From Paragonimus skrjabini miyazakii (lineage: Eukaryota; Platyhelminthes; Trematoda; Plagiorchiida; Troglotrematidae): 64,000 nucleotides of DNA. The translations under genes were made by a program, and so were the position numbers. Positions 39,701 to 52,032 of this stretch are shown piece by piece; position 1 is the stretch's first letter, and every line of letters starts with the position of its first letter. The notes under the pieces are model-generated. The model saw only the letters and a program-made list of their open reading frames with translations, did no database searches and had not been told where the DNA came from. The stretch lies in contig JTDE01000234.1 in the NCBI GenBank assembly GCA_014338405.1, forward strand, positions 210,438 to 274,437. Reading direction: 5' to 3'.

Positions 39701-42700
39701 CTTCTTCACAAAACAAGAAACCGAATTTATAGATGTACAACAGTATTAAAGAAATCACAGTTCGCCATTGACTGATCGTACTGGCACATGCAATGTCACA
39801 AACTGTAAGCTGATTGGTACAATGCAGTTCAAAGAACAGCGAATAACGGAAATCGTAACACTGAGGCTATTCGTCCAATCCCGGTGTGGTAATTTTAACG
39901 TGACGTTTGGAATGGTTACTTGTTAGATCTTCATATTGTGCCGAACTTTGGATAAGCGGTGACTCGAGTAGATTTTCATCACAGTTATCTTCATTTCCAT
40001 TGATAAACTTGTATTCGTTAGAGTGCCTCATAACTAACCGATCTAGAAGACATAGCCATCATATGTCAACTGTTATTTAGTAACTCTAGTTGAACCTGTG
40101 AATTTCTCACTCTTCTCACAGGCATAACATTTTAAAACTTGGAAAGGAAACAAACCATTTATCATATATCCTATATCGCTATTGTTATATACTGATGTCG
40201 CCTAATTCCATCATTATCAGTGAAGTTATGAAACACTCGAGAAACCTGAAGACTACATCTCAAGAAACTACATGCAATCAGCTTCCATTCAACGAGGCCC
40301 GATAAGGTTAAGCAGTTTCGTTATTAGTATTGAAAACCTAAACATTGCCAGATTGATTATGATTCGGAGACATTTGCTTCAAATGATTTTGGCGCATTTC
40401 CTAACCGTATATCAACGGCTGAGGAAATTAACTCCGTGCTTTGGTTGTCCATTAACCTGGTTATTTTTCGGTTGCATTTCACTCACCAATGCCCTGTCAT
40501 CTTAAACTAACTGTACAGGCTGGCACAAGATTTCTTGCGAATAAAATTACTGTTTCTAAGAAGGTAGTCATAAGAGCCACAACGTTTGCCCAACACTTCA
40601 AAAACTGGTTGTCCAGAGTGTATACACAAATTGAGGTAGTCATTAACATATTATCATTATGTCAGAGAAGAAACGCCATTGTTGCATAAGATTCTGCATC
40701 ACCTTTCCACTAGGAATCATTTCACAGGCAACGGCAGCAAAGTGTGGCATCAAGTAAGCTCTTTGACTTGGTAGTCAGAGGTATCAAAAGTAAACTACCA
40801 TAAATAATTGTAACACCATCGTCATTGGATGAATTCGAAACGCCAAGACGTCTAACCGGACTTTCAGACAACTCGGCTGTCAAAATCGATGTGGTAGAAT
40901 TGATACGTTTTACTTCTCACTATGGCTGCCAGTCAGCTGTATTCTGATTTGTCTGTAGCTTGCTTGATAAGCTACTATTGGGTTTCTCTTCCATTCAGTT
41001 CCTCCCAAATGTAACAAATTCGCAATAAGTCATTCCTAACATTGTAAGCGAGATAAACCTGTCGTCTTCCTTCCCTTTCTAGTTCGTTCAAGTTTGGTTT
41101 AGGCAAACAAAGACGTTGCCAGCTTTCTCAAACGTATAATTTTCAAATGAACCCTATTTGTTATTACTGCCTTTGGTGTTGCTTACTCAAATGTACGAAG
41201 AAAAATGGAACTTGTAGGTAACAGCTCATTTTTTCAAGTTATACAAGTAGACACTATGAAATACGAAACTAATAAGAAAGTGTGTGTAAATGCTGGGTCA
41301 TGCTTCATTAACTATTCATTTCATTATGTCTCGTAGCTATTCTGGTGTGAAAATAATGCACTGAGGAAGTGTCGCATACGTTGTGAATGAGTATGTCACC
41401 GATGGGTTGCGAGTAACCTCTTTCAGGTAAGTGACAGTTCCAACAGTTTGGGAATTAGTTTAACGGTAACAACATACATAATGCAAGTGTGCCTGTAATG
41501 ACAAGAACTCAGCCTTCGTTATTACAGGTCTATGTTTCAGTCAGTTTGATCCTTTTCAACAAATGCCAGTAAACCAGCAATTTGCAAATTTTTTGAATCA
41601 TGCAACTACAACTTATATTAACTGTTTACAAAGTCAAATAGATTATGTCCACTTAAATTCGTTTAAATGTGGTCATCTGTCAAATGAAGACAACCTAATA
41701 AAGGACTAGTTCATACTGATTACTAGCTGCTAATCAACAAATGAGTCTAATTAATTATAAAGCTTTCAATGTGAAATTGCAGTGAAAGACGGAAGTTAAC
41801 GGTGAGTGGTAAAACTGTAAACGTAATCACGTAATCATCGGCTAGTGTCTGGTTCTTATTTGTTCTTTTGACGCACGTCAACTTAAATTAACGGAATTCG
41901 AGGTATAGCAAGTGGTCACATCTCACGACAAACACTCAATTCAATCTTTCTATTAAACACGGGAATAACTGACAACCCTCATAGCCCGGTTGGGGATAAG
42001 CAATGTTATCGGTGGTCTTGTTTAACACTAACATATAACTCACCATTGATCTCGTAGGATATCAATTCGGTCATCTTTATCAACCGTTTCAACAGACAAC
42101 CCCGAGGATTTCGCTTTATTTTCGTTAATAATCAATTGTAAAAAATGTCATTATTTATCGGTCGAACTAAGAAGTACAGAGCTTGATATATTGAAACAAT
42201 AGCTAGTTTGGTTATTTCTCGTGCCTAAGGATTACGTGGTCCTTGCTAAATATAAATCATTCAATCAGTTGTCACTTAATTTATCCCAATAAAATTCTTT
42301 ACAACTGATCATACTACCTGGCGAAAATTGAAACTTAAAGGCCGACTGAAGTGTAGAAGGCGGACTGATGAGTCACATTTTATTCGTATGAAATTTGGTT
42401 GAAAGAGTAAGCGTATATAGATCCACAAGTTAGTTATTTAACAATAGCATGTACATCCCTGCCATACCAAGAGTTATTGGTTCCTTTCATACGTGAGATG
42501 TTTACTGGTCGACTGGGAAGTGTGTCTTGATCCCTTCTTGGATTGTGCTGTTAGTTGTGTGATCGAGAGACTAATACAGGAAAAGTTATTACGAATACTG
42601 TCTGCTTTATATAACCAAGTAATATAATTTATTAAAGCTGGCATATAAGATTAGGCACAGAAAAATGCGTCGACTCGCAAGGAAGACAGTAGTCATTTCA

Positions 42701-45592
42701 TGTGTTGTTCTATGTGTACCCAACCAAGTAAAGTATTCAAGATATTTTTCCCCGTAGGTAGAGTGGTGACAGACATGGCGGCAATCCGGTAACCAATAAT
42801 TAAGCAAAACACAGCAAAATTCAGTTAATCGATCAACATCAATAAACAATTGGACATAGATCAGAGTTTGGTGAACCGAGCCCTATTTCAGATCCAAGCG
42901 GATTAACCAGTTTGCCTTGCTGAAGAGTTAACACTGCATGTTTGATCTGTGCTCGCTGTGAGTTTGAATCTGTCTTATGCAAGTTACTGTTCCAAGTCAT
43001 TGGTATCAAGCATGTTAGCGATACATTCTGTGAGAAACATTTGATCGTCAAAGTTACACCAACAACATTGCGTTGAAGTCACTTTTCTTTTTGTGTTTGT
43101 TCAAAGTGTCTTCCAACGGCCATATTTCGGTTACATACCCAGTGAATTTTTTTAAAGTTAGTTTACCTTAAAACAAAAGACTTGGGTTATAAAATACAAA
43201 GACAGTAGTACTGACAAACGTTCTTCTGAATTTTTGATTGACGGTTGTTTGAAATGTCTCAGAAACCTACTGCCATCTGCAAGTTCAGTCTGATTATTTT
43301 CATGACGCACTGACACAAGTTGCAGAGTCATGTGAGTAATGTTGTATTATCACGTCGCAGTGTACAGACTGGCATTGGTTGATCTAGTGAGTCGGAAGAT
43401 ATTTGTGGATTATCCATCCTGAACGCCAGCTGACTGGGCAGGATTTTTTGCGTGCGGTGAAATATTTACATCGCTGTGGAGAGTCAGGGACAAAAGACTG
43501 ATCTTTGCCATGCTCGAAACAATCTCTCACCTTTTCCTGGATTGACTCAAACCTACTTTTTATTATCCAACGCACCGTTTGCCTTGTGCAGCTAGGCATA
43601 CGAAGCAGAAAGTCGTTCGAAAAAGTGTACTTCTGTTAGATAATGACGAGAAACGTGGAGACCTAGGTATCTGAAACATCTATAATATGAGGCACTGCAA
43701 AATAGCCAATGAACTCTCGCATTTTAATACGTACTCATATTTTTTCCGTTTCACCCTATTTTGTGACAACAAGTCGGTTCCTGTGTTAAACTTGTTTCAA
43801 CAAACAATACAAATTCTATTGTTGTAGTGACGTTCATTATAAACTAATTATTATTTTCGCTGGTGAAAAACCTCCCTCCGGAATACATCTCTTTCTACTG
43901 TACATACTTTTTGAACTGTGTATCTAAGTTGAACAATGTTTAAAACAAGGGCTGCCAGACAATCGGCACCCGCAATCTCGAAAATTTGTTATATACAGTG
44001 ACAGGTGTACAGATTTAATCTTAAACCTTCAAAATGGTGGTCGTCGTAGTTGTCACCCGGTTCGAGCCAGCGACTTTGAACATCCTGCAGGTACAGTGGG
44101 TGCTCAGGCAACCCTTGCATTCTTCAACCAAAAAGAGATTAGTAAGTGAAGCTTTTGATACTGTGTGGAAATAGATTCAAAGTAGAAATCGTTATCATTT
44201 TTGATATGACAATGTCTCGAAAAGGAAATGACTCAAAATAAACAACTAGAACTGGCGACTGAAGATCATGATTTTACGTTCCACCCAACAAGTTGCTTAA
44301 GATGTTATTATTACTCCTGATCTACAAACAATGATTTCCTTTTGGCATCTAGTGTTTAACATTATGCAGTAACATTAATTTGATTCACTACAATTTGTTC
44401 GATGCAATGCAATTTGGATGCCGAAATACGAACTACTTATAATGCTTGAGTAGTATCATTGACAAACGGAATTACGTCACGTTTCGTGGGCACCGGTTGC
44501 AAACAAACTTTCCACAACCAATTCCTGGTCAGCTGAATTCATTCGGCTGAATCAACCAGAATATTGACAGATGGAATAGGACACAGTGATATACTAGATG
44601 TATATGTTCGGAAGTCGCATAAATGTAGACTGCATGTACAAACGGAGCCCAACTAGTGACAGTGAATTACCCTATTCACATGCATACGTATACGGAAGTT
44701 TGACATCTAATGTACTGTTTACATCATTGGTCGAAGAAATATTATTTGGCTAATAATCCAAAATAAATGTTTAAGTATCTTTCTATACGTTGTTTCCAGT
44801 TCCAGTGATGGTCAAAAACTATGAGATATAGTCAGCTTCCGTGAACTGAAAATTGTGCACTGAAAACGACAGCAAGCTTATCACTATTTAGCATTCTATG
44901 ATATGCTCCCTATAACATCATACCTCTAATATACGCTCGGATGCACAGGTCAATTCCAAAAATATTTCTTGATAAACGTAGCAGTTTTTGATCAACGTTT
45001 GTTCTGATGTTCGGGTAGCTGAAAGAGTATCATGATCGGCCTATCATTTAACAGAAGTTTAGGCACCAGTAAGCAAGGAATGCGATATTTACACGAGCAA
45101 TCTCCCACCCTGCCAAGAAAAGTATGTGTTTCACAAACCCATCCGTTTATCTGTCTGATTCTAGCAGCTAACGCCTCACAGAAAAGTTTGCTAACGATGT
45201 GGGTTGAAGTTCGCTTTTATTTACACATGTGATGGAGGTGCATGCATTTATGTTTGCTAGATTTGAATTGTTGTCTGTGTAAGTAATTAGCTTTAGGAAT
45301 TATTGGTACTCAATAGCAGCCGGCAACCACTGCTGTCGACTTCATCTCCCCTACTATGCCCTGTATTTTTTTCGGACAGGACATGAAAGGCCTCCACAAA
45401 ATACTTGTACTGGCAAAATTCAGCGTTTTGTTTCAAAAGGGCATTTATAACAACGGCTTACTTTTAATGGTTTTGCTTAGCCTTATCAAAATTCAGTGCT
45501 GAGCAAAATGGCGTCCTAAATGATACGAGTGCAACTTTTACGTACTCAAACAAGTAATAAGGTTGTCAGTCATTATGCTAGCTTCAAACCGT
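30719..45592. other. Non-coding DNA, nothing recognised
   Basis: Almost 15 kb with no domain-bearing frame and no copies of families A or B that I can defend. The 100-residue plus-strand frame at 32966-33268 and the GC-richer stretch at about 34160-35060 stand out a little in composition, but their translations match no family I recognise. The latter may be a decayed retroelement. Confidence 0.45.
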
Positions 45593-45635
45593 CATAACAG
45601 AAAATCATAACAGAAAATCATCATAACAGAAAAGC
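45593..45635 (+). repeat. Short tandem repeat (CATAACAGAAAAT, three units)
   Basis: Three consecutive units of CATAACAGAAAA with 1-4 base linkers are visible. A small minisatellite with no further context. Confidence 0.8.
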
Positions 45636-45917
45636 CCCTAGATTCGCGTGAAACAGCATTGGGGCAGAACAAGCAAAAACACTTTGGAACATCATAACAT
45701 TCGTGTTGCATAGCTCGTCTCACAGAGAATACAAGATTAGAACTGCACAGGACTCAAACGAATTGTGAATTTGAAAGCAAATATGGGTCACAAATTAAAC
45801 AGGATTTTAGATAAACCGTTCATGTACCTGCTTCAGTAATAAACGTTTTGACATCTCCTCGTTACGAACTTGGAGAAAAAGGACAGAAGGCTCGTGTCAT
45901 ATTGTGGTGGATTATCA

Positions 45918-46126
45918 GGCCGGAGGTGCGAGTATTCCAACACTCAGCGGAATATCTCAACGCAAGGGGAGGCATGTCCAAAAGTCCACAGCGAGCGGAT
46001 CGGGGACGGTGTGGGCGACCGCATGAGTCATCGCTCGACTGGATCGGACCAACAGGCGAGACATGGCAGGCAAAATAGGGTGGACGACCAGATCGGAGGC
46101 GCGATTATTCTAACACTCAAAGGAAT
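45918..46126 (+). repeat. GC-richer block bounded by diverged direct repeats
   Basis: The 33-bp segments at 45921-45953 and 46094-46126 (starting CGGAGGTGCGAG and CGGAGGCGCGAT, both ending CACTC...GGAAT) agree at 28 of 33 positions, offset 173 bases. The sequence between is markedly GC-rich compared with its surroundings. This could be a tandem duplication or a fragment of an LTR-type element. No coding motif supports either reading. Confidence 0.6.
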
Positions 46127-46128
46127 TT

Positions 46129-46235
46129 TTTTAGATGAGACCCAACTGTGAAAAGTCAGGGCCGAAGCCGAAGCTCTGACTTTTCACAGTTGTATCTCAT
46201 CTAAAATCATAAATCTGTCACACTACTCATTAGTA
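46129..46235. repeat. Two family A tails in inverted, head-to-head array
   Basis: Arms 46129-46163 and 46172-46206 are inverted repeats (31 of 35 positions), separated by eight bases. Each arm corresponds to the family A tail that follows the tRNA-like head (compare TTTTCACAGTTGGGTCTCAT at 51758). The right arm continues with AAATCTGTCACACTACT and TTAGTAA, as in the 51781-51815 tail. Both copies are truncated just after the GCCGAAGC end of the head. Confidence 0.75.
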
Positions 46236-46299
46236 ACTCAGGGGTATATCTTGAAACGGTCGTGGAATACGGTCAAAGCCCCAGGTGGATAGATGGCGA

Positions 46300-46382
46300 A
46301 CAACACGAGCGACCGGACGAGCCATCGCTCAACGAAATCGGACCAGCGGATGAAGAATGGCAGGCAGAACCCCCCCCCCTCC
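46300..46382 (+). repeat. Second copy of part of the GC-rich block, ending in a C-run
   Basis: GCCATCGCTC, ATCGGACCAGCGG and AATGGCAGGCAG at 46321-46367 repeat the order GTCATCGCTC, ATCGGACCAACAGG and ACATGGCAGGCA found at 46027-46072. A run of about ten C residues follows at 46370-46379. The copy is diverged and offset about 294 bases from the first. Confidence 0.55.
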
Positions 46383-48629
46383 GATAAAAGGCGCCGATCA
46401 CACACAAAACAGGCAGAAGTGCACATGACGTGCGAGCAGACACCTGGAGGTGTTGTAGACTGAAATTGTGACTGATAAACGCGAGCTTTATTGGACACCT
46501 TTTTGTTACAATGTGACTTAGGCCGGAGTTTAATTTGCTACACTTTAGTGATTGCGTGATTGCGTGTAACAACCTGACGAAAAAGTGAAGCAACAGTGGA
46601 GAATAATAAGCCGGAATGCATCGACACTATCATTAACATGATTGTGGCAACCCTGCATGACAGTCATTTAAACATTTTGCAGACATGATCGTTTGTGTGA
46701 GACACGGATATATGTACATTGAATAGCCCTAAGAAACGTACTTGGCATGGAACATCTAGCATTATATGGACGAGACCTAGAGCTGTTCATAATAATTCCT
46801 TGTTATTTGCGACGTAAGTGCGAATGTTTATAGCGTTGTAACGATATTAGTGAAATTAGATTCTATCGTTGGTTAGCAGTTATGGCACATTTGATTTCAT
46901 AGCCTATAGTCTGTTTGATCTGATGCTGAACAAAGAACGTGAAGAATAACGGAAGGCATTGCAATGAAACCATCTGTCTAATCATAATGTTGCATCGTAA
47001 AGCGAAGTCAATTTGACCGTCCATTGAACTCTTGTTGCTGTGGTTTAAATGAGTGATAAAGTGGATAGGCTTTTACCACAGCTCCATCATGCGTCATCAG
47101 TAAACAGAACGCGAAACGTAGAAGCTAGGTCAGAATTGTGTTCCGCCACTGAAATTTAACAGGTAACGGGTAAGACAGGATCCTAGTTTCCTCGTCTGCT
47201 CATGATAGTTTGTTTGTGTGACTAACTGCTTGAACCACTTCATATCCTTGTTGAATTCAGAAACAGCTGCTCATAAAGTTATCTCCGTCATGGTAGTGAT
47301 AACGACTGTGATCTCAGACACTTTGCCCTTATATTCCGTTTCGTTTGCATGTTCTGGCTGTTCTCTAAACGGTCTGTCGTATAACACCAACGAAAGTAAA
47401 ATAGGATTCATTCGAACATAAATCTTGTGAAATCCGTAATTTGTTCTCGTTATTCGGTGCTGCAACTCATGGAAGCTTTGCAAAGCACGCGTCAAAGGCC
47501 ACTATTTCACGCCAGGTAGCTGCCAACAGTAAGCGCACGACCTACACTACTACCAGTTACATAGTTTTACTACTCACAGTGATTTTAAAATTGTTCTGAT
47601 TGTACATTAACCTCTGTTATTTTGTTGGTTAATATTAATACAATAAACGGTTTCAAAGATGCACAGTGTGATTTCGGCTGAAAAGGGTACGCCAGCTGTC
47701 AGTGTGATATGCCCCCCTGGTTCCTTTGTGAGACAAACAACGCATTAACTTTCCATCTGAAATGCGCCATATAACGTGTGACAGATTTTGCCCTCCTTAA
47801 TCGAAGATGAATATTGCTGGCATAATGAATGTAGTGCAGTGAACTACATAATGGATCTTGCACGGTGTGTGTATTGGCGCTTTCGTATGGGCACATGGTC
47901 ACCAGATCCCATGACTCACCTTTGTCCGACAGTAAAGTCAACCTGACAATGCGTAAACCCGCAATCAACGCGCGCCACCTAAATGACATTCTCTCGAATG
48001 GAGGGTGACGACGTGGACGATACCATGCAAGCTTTATGTTGATGAGAGAACAAGAGAACAACAGCGACAGCTCAATAAAGATAAAGGTGAATATATGTGA
48101 ATTGTGTGTTCACTGGATATCACGTGAGTGGTTGTGCTGAAACAAATGCATGGTTGCTTGACCTGCAATTTGTCGGTTTACAAAATTCACGACAAAACAG
48201 TGTACACAGTGACACCGGTTAAAGACAGTGAGGCTCTCACTCGTACCACGTTAGATGCTAAATGGGCAACTCCGTCTTAGCATGTTGTGAGTACACACAA
48301 AGATAAAAACAGGTTGTCCATGATTACTTGAATTTAAGGATTAAGGAAGAACAAAATGGGGGCGATTGTGCCTTCAGGCGACCATAACTAGTGCAACCCA
48401 AGCTCAGTGGTTTGCAACGTAGACAGAGATAAATAATGTATGTGGATAATCTGATCTCTTCAGACTTATTACACTCTCACATGACTGACTGGTGAGCCAG
48501 GTTTTCACTCTAAGAAGTTGGACGGTAAATCCAGTTTGTAGAAATTTTGGGATGGAAAATCTAATGATGGTTTGTGTTTTCCATCATGACAAGGAGTCTT
48601 CATTTCAACGGACTTACAAGTGACTTCAC
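46383..48629. other. Non-coding DNA, one unexplained open frame
   Basis: A 120-residue frame on the minus strand (47699-48061) is long for this AT-rich DNA and Arg/Leu-rich, but it has no domain I recognise and the plus strand is broken by stops. No repeat copy is evident. Confidence 0.4.
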
Positions 48630-48710
48630 ACGTGTTTAGCTCAGCTGATACAGCGCTGTTTCTGTCACTGGTTTGAATCCAGCTGTAGCCCAGATATTTG
48701 AGTAACTCTC
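48630..48710 (+). repeat. Shortened family A head
   Basis: The A box TTAGCTCAGCTGATA (48636-48650) and B box GGTTTGAATCC (48670-48680) with an intact CTGG/CCAG T-stem are only about 20 bases apart, so the anticodon-arm region is deleted. The following GTAGCCCAGATATTTGAG is loosely like the family A tail. Confidence 0.5.
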
Positions 48711-50412
48711 TGGTCAACTGAAGGAAGTCAACTACACTTTCCTGATCATACCTTCAAGGGTTTGGACGAGAAAAGCATTGCACAGTCTTTCAACAGCGCA
48801 CCACGATACTTTAATTGAATAAGTTCCGACAAATTCATCGGATTAGAAATAAGACATATGTTGCGATATGACATACACGACTAAGAAACGGAGAAAGAGA
48901 AGGGGTGGATATAAATAAACATCTAATACGACGTTAATGGGCCACAAAAAGGACCTAGTGTTGATCTGCCTACGCTTATTCATGGATAGAATAAGCTATA
49001 TGGCGGAACAACTTGAGACTAGTCAATCAGTTATACCACCAAACCTCATTAAGAATACAAAAGAACCTTGCACTGTCCTACGGCTGGAGACCACAAATAT
49101 GTAGAACTGTCCGAGGATAGCTCTACCAAATATGTACAAGATTGCAGAACCTCCATGTTATAGAAATTCACAAAGGTAGGCTCCAGCTCACATAGTAAAA
49201 TATACAACAGGATTGGGATACGCGGTTCAACAGCACAGTTTAAGAACCGCTACATATCATATGATGAATGGGAGTGTAACAACTTGGACGAGTGCAGATC
49301 TTCTTCATTCCCTCTGCTGCCTAATGAAGAATACAGCTATTATATGGAATCTAACTCGTAGCAAGAACGCTAGAGCGGAATGAATTGCCCGGATCAATAA
49401 GTCTGTTGAGAGTAACCAATGTTTTCTGGGCAGATGTGGTTTTTCAGTGAACGGTGGAGATTCACTGATTGGCGAGGTTTTTAGACTTGCGTTCCGTACA
49501 GCTTCTGTGGAGGATTTGGGTAAACGAATGGAGATAGCCACATCGTTTAAATCTCTTGCATATCATACCATAATAGCAGAAGATATAAGTGCTTATTATG
49601 AACCCGCCGTGTTACACAGTGGAAACTTGTGGCGATGACTATTTTCTGCGAATGAAGTGCAAGAACTCATTGACAAGTGGACGATGGATTAGCTGTGGTC
49701 AGTGTTGTGTTGATTCGACCCTAGAGATAACGTGAGATTCGGACCGTATGATAAGGGATGGAATTAAAACAACCCCACAGATAAAACTGTGAGTAGCCAA
49801 CATGGTGATGATAACCAAAATTTCCATTGTTGTCACATGACCACATCGTGCCGTTTCGCGTGTACGTGAACCGCACCACAGGCTTGTTTGTGTATGCCAG
49901 TGTGTGCAGTCACGTGAGTTGTGTTAACTGCGCTGGCTCCCAGTGCACGTGACTGCAAATACACGTGCTGCCTCTAGTTATGATCGAGCGAAAGTGGAGC
50001 AAGCGTCGAACCTGTGACCTTGACCAAGGGCAGCTGCGGTGTAATTTACATCGGATTGGCCAGATGGTTGCTGGGACTCAGTTAATGTCGTGAGTCGGCT
50101 AGTTCAACGTTATATCCACTATCTCAGTCTATTGTACAGACATTATAAACTCGGCTTAAATATGGCAATCGTGCACCCTAAATAACGCCAATATGATTCT
50201 TACGATAAACTTGGTAGATCAGTTTCTTCAACTTGACGATTGAAAAACCAATATTTGTACAAGCAATTCACCAGGCTACGCTCGGTAAAACCTCAATGAC
50301 TGATCAACTGTGTTTCGTTTTCCATAGTGCCTCACTGAGTGTATGAGATAAATCAACTCGTTATATCCAACATTTATGTGGGGTTACTGTTGAGTAGGTT
50401 GGCCAATTTAAG
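48711..50412. other. Non-coding DNA, nothing recognised
   Basis: No domain or repeat copy seen. An imperfect short inverted pair (GCAGTCACGTGA near 49907 and CACGTGACTGC near 49945) is noted. Confidence 0.5.
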
Positions 50413-50590
50413 TTAGAAGAGGCTCAATTGCGAGGACTCAAGATTTCGGCTCGACTCGAACCATCAACAGGAATGAAATGTTCAGACACAGCAAGCGTTG
50501 TGCCGGCTGAGCTACGAAGACGTGCCGATAATTCAGAAATGTATCATTTTGACTCTTGCTTGACGATCTCACCTTATCGTATGGAGTGAG
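50413..50590 (-). repeat. Family A repeat, minus-strand copy
   Basis: On the minus strand the A box reads TAGCTCAGCCGGC and the B box GGTTCGAGTCG. They are preceded by the GAATTATCGGCACGTCTTCG leader side and followed by AAATCTTGAGTCCTC and GAGCCTCTTCTAA, the family A tail order. The T-stem is weakened. It forms a head-to-head pair with the copy at 50680. Confidence 0.7.
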
Positions 50591-50679
50591 CGCAAAACCG
50601 AGTTTTGCAACCTATCTATGTTTGAATCTACCAACGCCACCGTTAAGAATTAAAGTTGTGTTACTGGTGAGTCGTTTGG

Positions 50680-50860
50680 TTTTCATCTCAATCAGAAATT
50701 CCGTTCAAATATGGAATTTCTGAGCTTCCGGTGAGGTGTAGTAACTCAGCCTTGGGAAAACTTGCCTAGTTTAAGCATCCTGTTTTTGCAGCTGGTTCGA
50801 ATCCAGCGGAAGTACGCAGTTGTCGCAACTAGGTCTCTTCTAAATGTAAGCTATGAGTCG
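50680..50860 (+). repeat. Family A repeat, plus-strand copy
   Basis: GGAATTTCTGAGCTTCCGG (leader), a damaged A box (TAGTAACTCAGCCTTGG), a clean B box GGTTCGAATCC with CTGG/CCAG stem, and then CGCAACTAGGTCTCTTCTAAAT (as the 51766-51785 tail) follow the order of the full copy at 51511-51815. Confidence 0.72.
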
Positions 50861-51459
50861 ACCTCAGTGGAAGGAGACGTTCACAAGCTGTGAAACTACA
50901 TGGTGTAAATTTTTGTTATGATTGTTTTGGCAAATCTGGAACTTCTAGTCTTCCTCAATAATACCCGTTTCGAGCCCTAGGCTGTGTGAACAGCCTGTGC
51001 GTTACCCGTTAAGAGTTATCAGGTTGTTAAATCGTAAATTAAAATACGGTTTGGAGGAGTTGTTTAGAATAAGGCAGCGTAATATGCAGCCGCATTAAAC
51101 CGGTGGTCAAAGTAATTTTTGCTCTATTTCTCTTGACATTGACTTGTGTGGAACATGCTTATATTTCTTAGCTGTTTCTCTACTTTATTACAGACTGAAT
51201 TCGATTAGCCATTTGTGGTTGGCTTGAAACTGGTAAACATCTACAGCTTTCTTAGAAAAGGTTAAAGAGTGGGCTCTCGTATGCGATTAATCTCAGAGAC
51301 GACCAGCAAAGAGGCTGTAGCGTTTGGGTTTCACTTGCGTCATGCGCACCATGAACTCGAAAATGTCATGGTAATGTTATAAACACGTCGCCACTAGGCA
51401 AACGGGTCACGGTCACTGTTTGAGGAAAGGTAGGTAGTTTATGGTCAGTGGCTGTAGTC

Positions 51460-51510
51460 CTTCATTTTCAAATACATTAATAACTCTGCCATACTACTTA
51501 TTAGTAATAC
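51460..51510 (+). repeat. Family A tail fragment, directly before a full copy
   Basis: CTCTGCCATACTACTTATTA and GTAATAC repeat the distal tail of family A (CTGCCACACTACTTATTAG at 51791). It lies immediately upstream of the full-length copy, giving a tail-to-head tandem. Confidence 0.65.
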
Positions 51511-51815
51511 AAATTCTATGCTCAACAGTGGCGTTGGTGGATTCCACCGTGAACTGTTCGAGAAATCCTGCTGGGGCAGTCGATCCCCTGGATCATTTGG
51601 TGGATTCCATATGAGACAGTGAGACGGGTGGGTAACCGAGTCCAAATGTGAAATTTCTGAGCTCCTGGCGTGGCTTCGTAGCTCAGCTGGTAGATCCCTT
51701 GCCGTGTTGAGGCATGGTGTTTCTGTCGCATGTTCGAATCCAGCCGAAGCCCTGAATTTTCACAGTTGGGTCTCATCTAAATTCATAAATCTGCCACACT
51801 ACTTATTAGAAATAC
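51511..51815 (+). repeat. tRNA-derived SINE-like repeat, family A (best copy)
   Basis: The unit is about 305 bp. A 5' leader (51511-51673) contains GAACTGTTCGAGAAATCCTG and CATTTGGTGGATTCC. The tRNA-like head is at 51674-51750, with A box TAGCTCAGCTGGTA (51679-51692) and B box GTTCGAATCC (51732-51741). The tail is at 51751-51815, with CACAGTTGGGTCTCATCTAA and the terminal ACTTATTAGAAATAC. The tRNA-like head is internal, about 165 bases from the 5' end, which is unusual for a SINE and may mean that the leader belongs to a composite unit. The minus copy at 9289-9590 shares all three parts. Confidence 0.8.
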
Positions 51816-52032
51816 ATTCTAGTTTGCAGGCGAACAAATGATTGACTGACTTCACCTCTTGAAAAGTGATACTTAGTGGCTAACGGCAGTGATTCATATT
51901 TTTCTGCAATTGCAATGACCGGTGCCCCGTGCGGTAGGGGGTACGTGTCAAGAGTGTTATTATGACACTTGATAACAAGTTTGACGTACCTTTTATTAAA
52001 CAGGATCGAAACTGTTGTCCGTCACTTAGCTA

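Noticed and set aside
44040..44115. Possible further family A head on the minus strand (GGTTCGAGCCAGCGAC region)
   Set aside because: Only the B-box side is similar. No A box or tail in order could be found.
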